A program made the position numbers and the translations under genes. The notes under the pieces were generated by a model. That model had not been told where the DNA came from. It was given only the letters and a program-made list of their open reading frames with translations, and ran no database searches. DNA of 64,000 nt, taken from contig CAAEMZ010000047.1 in NCBI GenBank assembly GCA_900757195.1, forward strand, positions 5,627 to 69,626, read 5' to 3'. This stretch comes from Lachnospiraceae bacterium (GTDB lineage Bacteria; Bacillota; Clostridia; Lachnospirales; Lachnospiraceae). How positions within the stretch are numbered: position 1 is the first letter of the stretch; every line of letters begins with the position of its first letter. This document shows, piece after piece, positions 24,825 to 32,634 of this stretch.

Positions 24825-26120
24825 ATGAGACATACTTACAAAAAGCTGCTCAGCGTACTGATGGCTTTTGTAATGGCCTTTTCATTCAGTCTGACTGCGC
24901 TGGCAGTGGATGAGGGTGATCAGGAAGAAAAGGAACAGCAGATTGAGGCACTGGAACAGGAAAAGGATGTAAGGAGTCAGGAACTGGATTCCATGCAGGC
25001 GGACAAGGCGAGCACAGAAGCGGAAATCGCATCTCTGGATTCCCAGTTATCCGATGTCCAGGCACAGATTGAAACAACAAATGTGAAGCTGGAGCAGACA
25101 GAGGCCGCTCTGGAGCAGACAAAAAAAGATTTGGAAGCTGCCAGAGAAAAGGAAAAACAGCAGTATGAGACGCTGAAAGAGCGAATCAAGGTGATGTACA
25201 AAAAGGGTGATACCGGTTACCTTGAAATCCTTCTGGCAGCGGATGATATGGCATCTCTGTTAAACAGCACAGAATACATATCAAAGATTTCCGATTTCGA
25301 CAGCAATTTACTGCAGAGTCTTCAGGAAACAAGACAGCAGATTGAAGCGCTGGAAAAACAGCAGGAAGAAGAACTGGCCCAGATTAAAACTCTGAAAGAA
25401 GAGCTGGAGGGTCAGGAAGCGGAATTAAATGCGCTTCTGGATGAAAAAGCATCCTATATCATGTCGCTGAATGCGAATATCGAATATACCGAAGAAGTTA
25501 TCAGTGATCTGGAAGACAGCATTGCTCAGGAACAGATTGCCCTGGAAGAAATTCAGGCACAGATTCGTCAGGCGGCAGCAGAAGAAGAAGCCCGGCGCCA
25601 GCAGGCGGCAGCGTCCGGCGGCAGCAGCTCCGGCAGCAGCAGCTCCGATGGCGGCAGCTATGACAGCGGCAGTTCCGGCGGCGACAGCTATGTTCCGGAG
25701 TGGTCAGGTTCCGGCATATCTTCAAGCGGCTGGGTTTGGCCGAGTGATACGGCATATCTGACAGATACCTTTGGTTATCAGGAATGGCGCGGCGGCCTTC
25801 ATAACGGTATTGATATCGGCGCCGGTTATGGAGATCCGATTTATGCAGCAGCCAGCGGTACGGTATGGATTGCCGGCTGGAGCAACAGCGCCGGAAACTG
25901 GGTCGTTATTAACCATGGCGGCGGCGTGCTCACGGTTTATATGCATGCATCATCCTTATATGTAAGCTCCGGCCAGAGTGTCAGCGCCGGACAGCCGATC
26001 GCGGCAGTCGGTAATACCGGTTATTCCTTCGGAGCCCATCTTCACTTTGGTGTGATGGTCGGTTCTTCCGGCGGATATGACGGTTACTGGGTAGATCCTC
26101 TCGGATATGTAAGTCCGTGA
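24825..26120 (+). CDS. Secreted coiled-coil M23 peptidoglycan hydrolase (FtsEX client)
   Basis: 431 residues: signal peptide (1-28, ...LTALA|VDEG), a long coiled coil (about 30-255) like that of PcsB, CwlO and EnvC, a Ser/Gly-rich flexible linker (about 260-290) and a LytM/M23 metallopeptidase domain. Zinc ligands are His326 and Asp330 in HNGID, and the HLH of GAHLHFG (His405, His407). It cleaves peptidoglycan cross-bridges or stems outside the membrane. In relatives the coiled coil docks on FtsX, which opens the active site. Start site AAGGGAG nine bases before ATG. A terminator follows. Confidence 0.93.
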   Translation: MRHTYKKLLSVLMAFVMAFSFSLTALAVDEGDQEEKEQQIEALEQEKDVRSQELDSMQADKASTEAEIASLDSQLSDVQAQIETTNVKLEQTEAALEQTKKDLEAAREKEKQQYETLKERIKVMYKKGDTGYLEILLAADDMASLLNSTEYISKISDFDSNLLQSLQETRQQIEALEKQQEEELAQIKTLKEELEGQEAELNALLDEKASYIMSLNANIEYTEEVISDLEDSIAQEQIALEEIQAQIRQAAAEEEARRQQAAASGGSSSGSSSSDGGSYDSGSSGGDSYVPEWSGSGISSSGWVWPSDTAYLTDTFGYQEWRGGLHNGIDIGAGYGDPIYAAASGTVWIAGWSNSAGNWVVINHGGGVLTVYMHASSLYVSSGQSVSAGQPIAAVGNTGYSFGAHLHFGVMVGSSGGYDGYWVDPLGYVSP

Positions 26121-26150
26121 TGGATAGTATAAAATCATAAAGTGATACAT

Positions 26151-26180
26151 GGGGACAGGATTTTTCCTGTCCCCTGTTTA
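26151..26180 (+). terminator. Terminator after the M23 hydrolase gene
   Basis: Perfect 10-bp GC-rich stem GGGGACAGGA / TCCTGTCCCC with a TTTT loop, then a short T-rich tail (TGTTTA) that merges with the next promoter. Confidence 0.75.
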
Positions 26181-26230
26181 CATATTCCCTGTTCTTAGTG
26201 TACAATAGACACTATCGTTAAAATTTAACG
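26177..26230 (+). promoter_or_regulatory. Promoter and palindromic operator of the S41 peptidase gene
   Basis: TTTACA (26177-26182), 18-bp spacer, TACAAT (26201-26206). Starting about where transcription begins there is a perfect palindrome CGTTAAA-A-TTTAACG (26216-26230), 80 bases before the ATG; it looks like a repressor site. Confidence 0.6.
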
Positions 26231-26309
26231 GCACGAAGGACTGAGGAATTTATAAAGTTCGGGAGCGGATCTGTCCGCTTTATTCTGGAATGGATGTGAG
26301 GCTGAGAAT

Positions 26310-27482
26310 ATGAACAAAAAGAATGTAGCCAGTTTTTTTGCAGGCATGGCTGTGATGGCTGTCATCGGCACTGCGGTTTACAGCGCGGGGCACGGCGGCG
26401 CGGCGTCATCGTCAAGGCTTGGAGACCGGTATGAAGCGATTGAAAATAAGCTGGATACGATTGATAAAACCATCAGTAATTATTATCTGAATGCTGAGGA
26501 TATTGATACGGATAAATTGGAAGAAGGTCTTTATTCCGGCTATGTGGCCGGACTGGAAGAAAGTTACAGCACCTATTATACACCGGAAGATTTTGCAGAC
26601 GTCATGGAGTCGACTTCCGGAAGCTATTCGGGCATCGGCGCCTATGTATCCCAGGATATGAATACGGGAATTATCAGTATTGCCAAACCTTTTGAAGGCG
26701 GTCCGGCAGATATGGCCGGAATACAGAAGGATGATATTATTTTTAAAGTCAGCGGTGAGGAAGTGACCGGGCAGGATCTGAGCAAGGTGGTGGCCCGGAT
26801 GAAGGGTGAAGCCGGAACGCAGGTAGAACTGACGATATACCGTCCATGGGAGGATGCCTATATTGATTTTACAGTGGACAGAGCAGTTGTCGACGTTCCG
26901 ACGGTTGAATGGCAGATGCTGGACGATCAGGTCGGTTACATTCAGATTGTTGAGTTTGAAGAAGTGACGGCGGGACAGTTTAAAACGGCGGTTGAAGCGC
27001 TGAAATCTCAGGGAATGGAAAAGCTGATATTTGATCTTCGGGATAATGGCGGCGGCCTCCTGGACAGTGTGTGCGAAATACTGGATGTTGTTCTTCCGAA
27101 GGAGCTTCTCGTTTATACGGAGGATAAAAACGGATATAAGGAAGAAGAATGGGCGAAGGATGACGATGCCCTGGATCTGCCGATGGCGGTGCTTGTCAAT
27201 GGAAATACAGCCAGCGCCTCTGAAATCTTTACCGGAGCGTTAAAGGATTATGGCGTGGCGGAGATTATCGGAACAACGACCTTTGGCAAAGGCATTGTCC
27301 AGTCCATCATTCCGATGAAGGACGGGTCGGCGGTGAAACTCACCACGGCGAAATACTACACACCGTCCGGCGTCTGCATCCACGGCGTGGGCATCGAACC
27401 GGATATCATCGAAGAATTTGACCGGGAAAGTGATACGGATAATCAGCTCCAGGCGGCGCTGGATTATTTGAATCAGAATTAG
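26310..27482 (+). CDS. S41 family C-terminal processing peptidase
   Basis: 390 residues with an N-terminal membrane anchor (about 7-27), a PDZ domain (about 105-185, SGIGAYVSQ through KVVARMKGEAGT) and a protease core. The Ser/Lys dyad is Ser302 (NTASASEIF) and Lys327 (TFGKGIVQS), 25 residues apart as in Prc. CtpB-type enzymes of this kind cut secreted regulators and envelope proteins. It sits directly after the M23 hydrolase but has its own promoter and operator. Substrates are unknown. Confidence 0.93.
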   Translation: MNKKNVASFFAGMAVMAVIGTAVYSAGHGGAASSSRLGDRYEAIENKLDTIDKTISNYYLNAEDIDTDKLEEGLYSGYVAGLEESYSTYYTPEDFADVMESTSGSYSGIGAYVSQDMNTGIISIAKPFEGGPADMAGIQKDDIIFKVSGEEVTGQDLSKVVARMKGEAGTQVELTIYRPWEDAYIDFTVDRAVVDVPTVEWQMLDDQVGYIQIVEFEEVTAGQFKTAVEALKSQGMEKLIFDLRDNGGGLLDSVCEILDVVLPKELLVYTEDKNGYKEEEWAKDDDALDLPMAVLVNGNTASASEIFTGALKDYGVAEIIGTTTFGKGIVQSIIPMKDGSAVKLTTAKYYTPSGVCIHGVGIEPDIIEEFDRESDTDNQLQAALDYLNQN

Positions 27483-27496
27483 AAATGCGGATTTAC

Positions 27497-27532
27497 AAAG
27501 TACAGGGCAGGAAAACTTCCCTGTACTTTTTT
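27497..27532 (+). terminator. Terminator after the S41 peptidase gene
   Basis: Perfect 11-bp stem AAAGTACAGGG / CCCTGTACTTT, 11-base loop, T-rich tail. Confidence 0.93.
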
Positions 27533-27533
27533 C

Positions 27534-27562
27534 TTGACTTTTATATCTTACAGATGTAATAT
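27534..27562 (+). promoter_or_regulatory. Promoter of the large lipoprotein gene
   Basis: TTGACT (27534-27539), 17-bp spacer, TAATAT (27557-27562), 20 bases before the ATG. Confidence 0.75.
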
Positions 27563-27582
27563 TTAAAGAAACGGGAGGGCAT

Positions 27583-29766
27583 ATGAAGAAGATATATTCA
27601 GGGATTATGATTTTGACAGTGTTATTCCTGCTTGGCGGATGCCATGGGGATAAAGAAAGCGGGAAGGGCCCTGCATCTTGCGAAGCAGCGCTTCGGGAGA
27701 CGTCGGTGCATATGGCGGAGACTTACAGAGACATTTATTTCGAAGCGGCAGAAACGGACCGGCTGCATACACCGGAAGTCCGGAAAGCGATACTTCAATG
27801 TCTGGGTGAGGCCGGATATACGGCGGTGGACCGGAATAACCAGTGGAATATGGTGAATCCGGAAGCGGCTGAAAGATTTTGTACACTGGCGGAAGACGGC
27901 GGGAATGCCGGGGTTACGATACTGAGCATTTTGGATAACGGCGGTTTTATCCGGTATGATTTGCAGACTTCCGGAGGGAAGATGGATGTTGTCCGAAGCA
28001 GTCTGTACTGGGAGAATGGGGAACCGGAGGTTCAGTATAATAAGGCGTATACGGTCCGTTCCTGGAAGTATACACAAAAAGGCTATTTCTTTTTTGAAGA
28101 ATATTATCCCGGAGGCTATGGGGAACCTTCGGGTCAGGTGGCCCTTCGTATAAAGCCGCTGGATGAAAAATGCCGGGAGTTTAACCGAAAGTACTGTCTG
28201 TCGCCGGGGTATGGGATGAATAACCTCTTTTTGTGTGACTGGAACGAATCGGATTTTGGTGCGTTGAATTTTTATGATATCTATGAAAATTTCTATGCAT
28301 TAAAATACGGGGTTTCGGTGACGGATAAGTATTCGGTGGACGGAACTGTTTATGAACTGCTGCCGGAGGCATTTGAGCCTGTTCTTCAGACACATCTTCG
28401 GGTGGAAACGGAGAAAATCCGGCAGCGGACCGACTGGAATGAGGCATCAGGGACTTATACATATCGCCCGAGAGGGCTGAGAGAATATGAATCTGCTCCG
28501 GATATTCCCTGGCCGGAAGTTGTAGAATACAAGGAGAATGGGGATGGAACCCTTCAGTTGACGGTTGACGCCATCTGGCAGGAAAAGCGCCTGGACAAAG
28601 CGTTTACCCATGAGGTTACAGTGCGGCCGCGGAGCGGCGGAGGATTCGAATATGTATCGAACCGGGTGCTTTCCCGGGCGGAAGGTGTAGATTTTTCATG
28701 GTATGAGAAGCCCGGAAGTAAAGCAGTGCCGGAAAGTAAATCGGAAGTGGAAAACAACGGCGGAAAGAGGAATCCGGAGGACGAGGCTATGGAGGCTGCC
28801 GGAGGCTGTAAGGATATTTATGAGAAACTGGCATGGGTTGAGGATGTGGTCAATCCCCAGTTGGATCTGCTTTCGGAAACAGACAGGGCGGCCATCGTGG
28901 AGCGGCTGGGAGAACTCGGAAAAACCGCTGTATCTGACGGGGTGAATATGGTTCATTATGAAGCAGTGGAAGATTTTTATAAAACCTTTACAGACGGCGG
29001 AGCATCCCGGGTCACCATTTTTAATGTACAAAACGGAGGAAGCCTGGCCGTGATGACGTTTATCTGTGATTCCGGCCAGGCAGAGCTTTACTATGTTTCT
29101 GTCGGCTGGGAGAAGGGCGGCGTACCGTTTATCGAGGGCGCCGGAGAGAATCCGGTACAGGAACTGAAACTGACGGAAAAAGGATATTTGATCTATGCCT
29201 ACAAAAACCGGATAGCCCACAGTCATTTGAGGGAATATCTGCGTGTGAAGCCCCTGTCGCCGGAGTGCCGGGAGCTGACGCGAAAGTGCATCTCCGGTCT
29301 TAACTATCGAAGCTATAAGATGCTGATGACGGACTGGACGGAAGAAAATGTGATGGAGATTCTGACACCGGAGATGTTCGAGGATATCTATTATGTACAT
29401 ACCGGAGAACATCTGTCGTTAAAAAACTGGGATATTCCGGCAGATGTTTATGAAGCTGTGTTTACAGCGGCCTTTCCGGTGACGGAGGAACAGCTCCGTC
29501 AGATGGAAAACTATGACCCGGTTTCGCATACATACCGTTATGCACACCGCCGGAAAAAACCTCTGGCGCCTTTTGGTGAAGTGGTTGACTATACAGAAAA
29601 CGGCGATGGGACACGGACGCTTTATGTGGACTGCGTCTGGCCGGATTATAATACGGACTGCGCGTTTCAGAATCAGATCGTGGTGGAAGCGAATGACGAC
29701 GGCACCTTTCGGTATTTGTCGAATACAATCGAAAGCAGGGACATGGATTGGACAACCATAGAATAG
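27583..29766 (+). CDS. Tandem-duplicated lipoprotein of unknown function
   Basis: 727 residues. A lipoprotein signal peptide ends in the lipobox LLGGC (Cys19). The mature part consists of two related modules, about 40-375 and 395-727, with the same order of blocks: a helical start (RKAILQCLGEAGYTAVD / AAIVERLGELGKTAVSD), VTILSILDNGG / VTIFNVQNGG, LTEKGY-like KGYFFFE / KGYLIYA, RVKPL-type IKPLDEKCREF / VKPLSPECREL, NLFLCDWNESD / KMLMTDWTEEN, DIYENFYALKYG / DIYYVHTGEHL and a beta-rich end YKENGDGTLQLTVD / YTENGDGTRTLYVD. The linker is polar. This is an internal duplication of a family common in Lachnospiraceae (possibly the one labelled DUF6070; not certain). It is likely anchored on the outer face of the membrane. 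No enzyme motif is seen. Confidence 0.8.
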   Translation: MKKIYSGIMILTVLFLLGGCHGDKESGKGPASCEAALRETSVHMAETYRDIYFEAAETDRLHTPEVRKAILQCLGEAGYTAVDRNNQWNMVNPEAAERFCTLAEDGGNAGVTILSILDNGGFIRYDLQTSGGKMDVVRSSLYWENGEPEVQYNKAYTVRSWKYTQKGYFFFEEYYPGGYGEPSGQVALRIKPLDEKCREFNRKYCLSPGYGMNNLFLCDWNESDFGALNFYDIYENFYALKYGVSVTDKYSVDGTVYELLPEAFEPVLQTHLRVETEKIRQRTDWNEASGTYTYRPRGLREYESAPDIPWPEVVEYKENGDGTLQLTVDAIWQEKRLDKAFTHEVTVRPRSGGGFEYVSNRVLSRAEGVDFSWYEKPGSKAVPESKSEVENNGGKRNPEDEAMEAAGGCKDIYEKLAWVEDVVNPQLDLLSETDRAAIVERLGELGKTAVSDGVNMVHYEAVEDFYKTFTDGGASRVTIFNVQNGGSLAVMTFICDSGQAELYYVSVGWEKGGVPFIEGAGENPVQELKLTEKGYLIYAYKNRIAHSHLREYLRVKPLSPECRELTRKCISGLNYRSYKMLMTDWTEENVMEILTPEMFEDIYYVHTGEHLSLKNWDIPADVYEAVFTAAFPVTEEQLRQMENYDPVSHTYRYAHRRKKPLAPFGEVVDYTENGDGTRTLYVDCVWPDYNTDCAFQNQIVVEANDDGTFRYLSNTIESRDMDWTTIE

Positions 29767-29769
29767 AGA

Positions 29770-29811
29770 AAAAGTTAAGCGAAAACGGTTCAGTGTTTTC
29801 GCTTAACTTTT
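29770..29811. terminator. Bidirectional terminator between the lipoprotein and blaR1
   Basis: Perfect 17-bp stem (29770-29786 with 29795-29811, arm AAAAGTTAAGCGAAAAC) and an 8-base loop; A- and T-rich ends make it work in both directions. Confidence 0.93.
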
Positions 29812-31597
29812 ATAAGAGGTGCAGCTCCGATAAAACGGATCGGGCAATTTCTGCCGCTTTACTTCCGGCGGCGCCGGAGGTTCCCCGGATATTGACAGCA
29901 AAGTAGCAGGTACGGTCCGGTTTTTCAATAAATCCGATAAACCAGCCGTTGATATTTTCGCCGTCAATCTGTCCGGTGCCGGTTTTCCCATAGAGGGTTC
30001 CGGCGCCGGAAGCGGAAATCCGAAGGGTATCTTTGACGGCACGGATATTTTCAGGGGTGCATCCATAGCGGTTAGTTCTGAATTTTTCCAGAAGCTCTAC
30101 CTGTTCGACAGCCGAAATTTTCAGAGAAGATTCCAGCCAGTAGGATGGAAAGTCATCGCTCACATCCGCGTTTCCATAGTGGATTTTTTTTATGAAGTGC
30201 TTAACTGCGGACGGACCCAAGCGGCGGTCTGCAGTTTGAAAATACCAGTTAACGGAATTTTTCATAGCCGTATCCAGTGTCTGGTCTCTGTTCCATGCAT
30301 CAAAGGGATACTGGTGACCATCCCAGGCCATGTGGGAGGCCTCCGGGGTGATGATACCGGCTTCCAGAGCGAGAAGGGCATCATAGATTTTCCAGGTGGA
30401 ATCCGGAGAAACTCTTTGGACGGCCGCATCACCGTTGTAGAGATGCCAGTTCTTGTCTGCATCATCGTATAAAACGAAACAGCCGTCAAAGCCATTAAAA
30501 AATGCGTCCAGGTCTTCATAGACCACCGAATCCGGGTGAAACGTATATCGGTCATTCCCGGCTGCATGTATCGAAAGAACCGGAAAAAGCTGAAGAAAAA
30601 GGACGGCAGTCAGAAGATAAATTAATCGGCCTCTGAATTTTTTAGCAGGAGACGCCGGATGATAAGCGGCGATATTCAGAATCCGTTTTTTGAGCTGTTT
30701 TCTGTGGCCGGCCAGGCCTGAGACAAAAGGAAAAACATTTTGGGAAACTTTTTCAGCAAAGCGAATCAGCGTGTTTCCGTAATCCTTATATTCGGTGGGG
30801 TCCAAAAGCTCAAGAACCGAGGAATCACAGGCGATTTCCCGGTCATTTTTCATCTCTCTGAAAGCATACCGGATAAGGGGATTAAACCAGTAGAGGATGC
30901 TGAAAAGATTTATAAAATGATTGACGAGACCATCCAGGTGACGGCAATGCTGCAGCTCATGGAGGAATATACAGCGCATTTCGCCTGCATCGAAATCCGA
31001 TATCAGATGAATCGGTACATAAATCTTTGGACGAATGAAACCGATAGTAAAGGGGGATTTTAAAAAGGCGGAACTATACAGGCGGACCGGCCGCATTATT
31101 TTTGAATGTGTTTGACAGCTTTTAAAAAGTCGTCGGATATTTTTATTTTGAAGCGGAAGCGCTGACCGGGTCAGACGATTGAGATGTATCCGGGCTTTCG
31201 TAAGCAGGCCGATTCGGATGAACATCCCGGTGACCCAGAAAAGGCAGATCCATCGGTGCCACCGTCCGGCTACCTGATGGCTGACGGACAGGGTAAAATC
31301 CTGCAGCCAATTTTCAGAAATCCCGGAGGCCGCGCCGGAAGCGGCGGGCAGCAGGACGTCCGGATTCCGGAAGGATAAAAAGGGCAATGACGGGAGCTGT
31401 CTCAAAAATCCGGCCGAAGCTGTGAAATGCTCCGGAAGGAAAGGGACAGCCAGCAGGATCAGAAGCAGAAACCACAGATGATACGGCATACGTCCCGAAA
31501 GCTGTTTTTTTAAACACTTTTTGACAGCCAGAAGAAGGAGAACCGGCAGGCAGAGCCAAAGGTTACAGATGAAAAAGGAAATTGTGAAATCGGCCAA
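29810..31597 (-). CDS. blaR1: BlaR1-type beta-lactam sensor and signal transducer
   Basis: 595-residue membrane receptor. N-terminal helices surround an M56 zinc protease with HELQH (213-217). A further helix (about 327-345) leads to an extracellular penicillin-binding sensor domain resembling class D beta-lactamases: Ser-x-x-Lys STWK (400-403), SVN (448-450) and KTG (538-540). Antibiotic acylates Ser400 and the protease domain then inactivates BlaI. The start is TTG (31597), supported by AAGGAGG eight bases upstream, inside the end of blaI. It is co-transcribed with blaI (five bases between). No beta-lactamase or PBP gene is adjacent, so the target genes are elsewhere. A class D beta-lactamase is ruled out by the protease domain. 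Confidence 0.93.
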   Translation of the reverse strand: MADFTISFFICNLWLCLPVLLLLAVKKCLKKQLSGRMPYHLWFLLLILLAVPFLPEHFTASAGFLRQLPSLPFLSFRNPDVLLPAASGAASGISENWLQDFTLSVSHQVAGRWHRWICLFWVTGMFIRIGLLTKARIHLNRLTRSALPLQNKNIRRLFKSCQTHSKIMRPVRLYSSAFLKSPFTIGFIRPKIYVPIHLISDFDAGEMRCIFLHELQHCRHLDGLVNHFINLFSILYWFNPLIRYAFREMKNDREIACDSSVLELLDPTEYKDYGNTLIRFAEKVSQNVFPFVSGLAGHRKQLKKRILNIAAYHPASPAKKFRGRLIYLLTAVLFLQLFPVLSIHAAGNDRYTFHPDSVVYEDLDAFFNGFDGCFVLYDDADKNWHLYNGDAAVQRVSPDSTWKIYDALLALEAGIITPEASHMAWDGHQYPFDAWNRDQTLDTAMKNSVNWYFQTADRRLGPSAVKHFIKKIHYGNADVSDDFPSYWLESSLKISAVEQVELLEKFRTNRYGCTPENIRAVKDTLRISASGAGTLYGKTGTGQIDGENINGWFIGFIEKPDRTCYFAVNIRGTSGAAGSKAAEIARSVLSELHLL

Positions 31598-31602
31598 GGG
31601 TT

Positions 31603-31998
31603 TTACCTCCTTCCGGGAGTTTTTTCGGAATCTTTTCCGGAAAGAAGCTGTCTGAGCGATTCGATTTCATTCTGGGTCAGCGTGTCGTCTTCCAGATAAG
31701 CCGACAGCATGGACGCAATATTCCCGGCATAATAACGGTCGAGAAAGGCCCGGCTTTTCTGATGGACATATTCTTTTTCATGAACAAGGGGAGTGTAGAC
31801 AAAAATACGCCCCTCTTTTTCATAAGTCAGTGCGCCCTTGTTCACCAGACGTTTTAAAAGGGTCTGTATAGTTTTCGGTTGCCAGTCCGTTGTCCGGGTG
31901 AGACGTTCCGTCACTTCATTTGTATTGATCGGTGCATATTTCCAGACGATTTTCATCACTTCAAATTCTGCTTCAGATATCTGGGGCAGTGCTTTCAT
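31603..31998 (-). CDS. blaI: BlaI/MecI/CopY family repressor
   Basis: 131-residue winged-helix repressor, cleaved when BlaR1 is triggered. The N-terminal DNA-binding part has the family pattern ISEAEFEVMKIVWKYAPINTNEV and TRTTDWQPKTIQTLLKRLVNKGAL; the C-terminus is the dimerising helix pair. ATG 31998 has a strong GGAGGA seven bases upstream; an upstream in-frame start at 32073 overlaps the promoter. Autoregulation is typical of the family. Confidence 0.93.
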   Translation of the reverse strand: MKALPQISEAEFEVMKIVWKYAPINTNEVTERLTRTTDWQPKTIQTLLKRLVNKGALTYEKEGRIFVYTPLVHEKEYVHQKSRAFLDRYYAGNIASMLSAYLEDDTLTQNEIESLRQLLSGKDSEKTPGRR

Positions 31999-32044
31999 AA
32001 CGATTCCTCCAAATCCTGCGAGGGTTATCCTGTAATTAATAATT

Positions 32045-32073
32045 ATTATAAAAAAAATTTCCGGGGCTGTCAA
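32045..32073 (-). promoter_or_regulatory. Promoter of blaI-blaR1
   Basis: On the minus strand: consensus TTGACA (32073-32068), 17-bp spacer, consensus TATAAT (32050-32045). Just downstream lies an AT-rich imperfect dyad (TAATTA-A-TAATTA, 32034-32046), a possible BlaI site, though it is not the classical TACA/TGTA box. Confidence 0.75.
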
Positions 32074-32089
32074 TGAAAGCGGAACGGGC

Positions 32090-32140
32090 TTGACATCGGG
32101 ACATTCCGGTGTATAATATATTTTGAACCAAAAAAGGTTC
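32090..32140 (+). promoter_or_regulatory. Promoter and MarR operator of marR-MATE
   Basis: TTGACA (32090-32095), 16-bp spacer, perfect TATAAT (32112-32117), then GAACC-AAAAAA-GGTTC (32125-32140) at the expected transcription start, a likely autoregulatory MarR site. The -35 box lies 16 bases from that of the divergent blaI promoter. Confidence 0.75.
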
Positions 32141-32184
32141 TTTTTAAAACTGTTTTTAATAAAACAATATATGAGGAAAAAATT

Positions 32185-32634
32185 ATGAGGAATACAACCA
32201 ATTTTTTAACGAATTTCCGACGGACGATCAAGTTATATGACACTATGCTGAAGGAAATCTGCGGCGCCTATCATCTGACGATGATTGAGGCGAATATTAT
32301 CAGCTTTCTTTATAATAATCCGGGGAAAGATACAGCGGGAGACATTGTGGAGCTTCGGATGCTTTCCAAAGGAAATGTTTCGACTGCCGTGGAAGCTCTG
32401 ATCCAGAAGCATTTGATTGAACGGGAGCAGGACAAAACAGACCGCCGGCGGATTCATTTATATCTGCTTCCGGCAGCGGAGCCGATTACAAACCGGATAT
32501 CTGAAATCCGGGAACAGTTTTCCGAAGAAATTCTCTTTGGATTTTCAGAGGAAGAGCGAAAGCAGTTTGAGGTGCTGAACGACCGGCTTTGGGAAAATAC
32601 AAGAAATGCGATGAAAAGGAGAGAAATAAGATGA
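32185..32634 (+). CDS. MarR family regulator of the MATE exporter
   Basis: 149-residue winged-helix protein. Helix-turn-helix LRMLSKGNVSTAVEALIQKHLIE (about residues 65-90) is followed by the wing DKTDRRRIHLYLLPA, the DRR signature of the family. The ATG has GAGGA ten bases upstream. Its stop overlaps the MATE start by four bases, so the pair is coupled and the regulator is presumably a repressor of the exporter (inference). Confidence 0.9.
   Translation: MRNTTNFLTNFRRTIKLYDTMLKEICGAYHLTMIEANIISFLYNNPGKDTAGDIVELRMLSKGNVSTAVEALIQKHLIEREQDKTDRRRIHLYLLPAAEPITNRISEIREQFSEEILFGFSEEERKQFEVLNDRLWENTRNAMKRREIR

Noticed and set aside
30000..30650. Stand-alone class D beta-lactamase
   Set aside because: The penicillin-binding domain is the C-terminal sensor of BlaR1, in one frame with an M56 protease and membrane helices.
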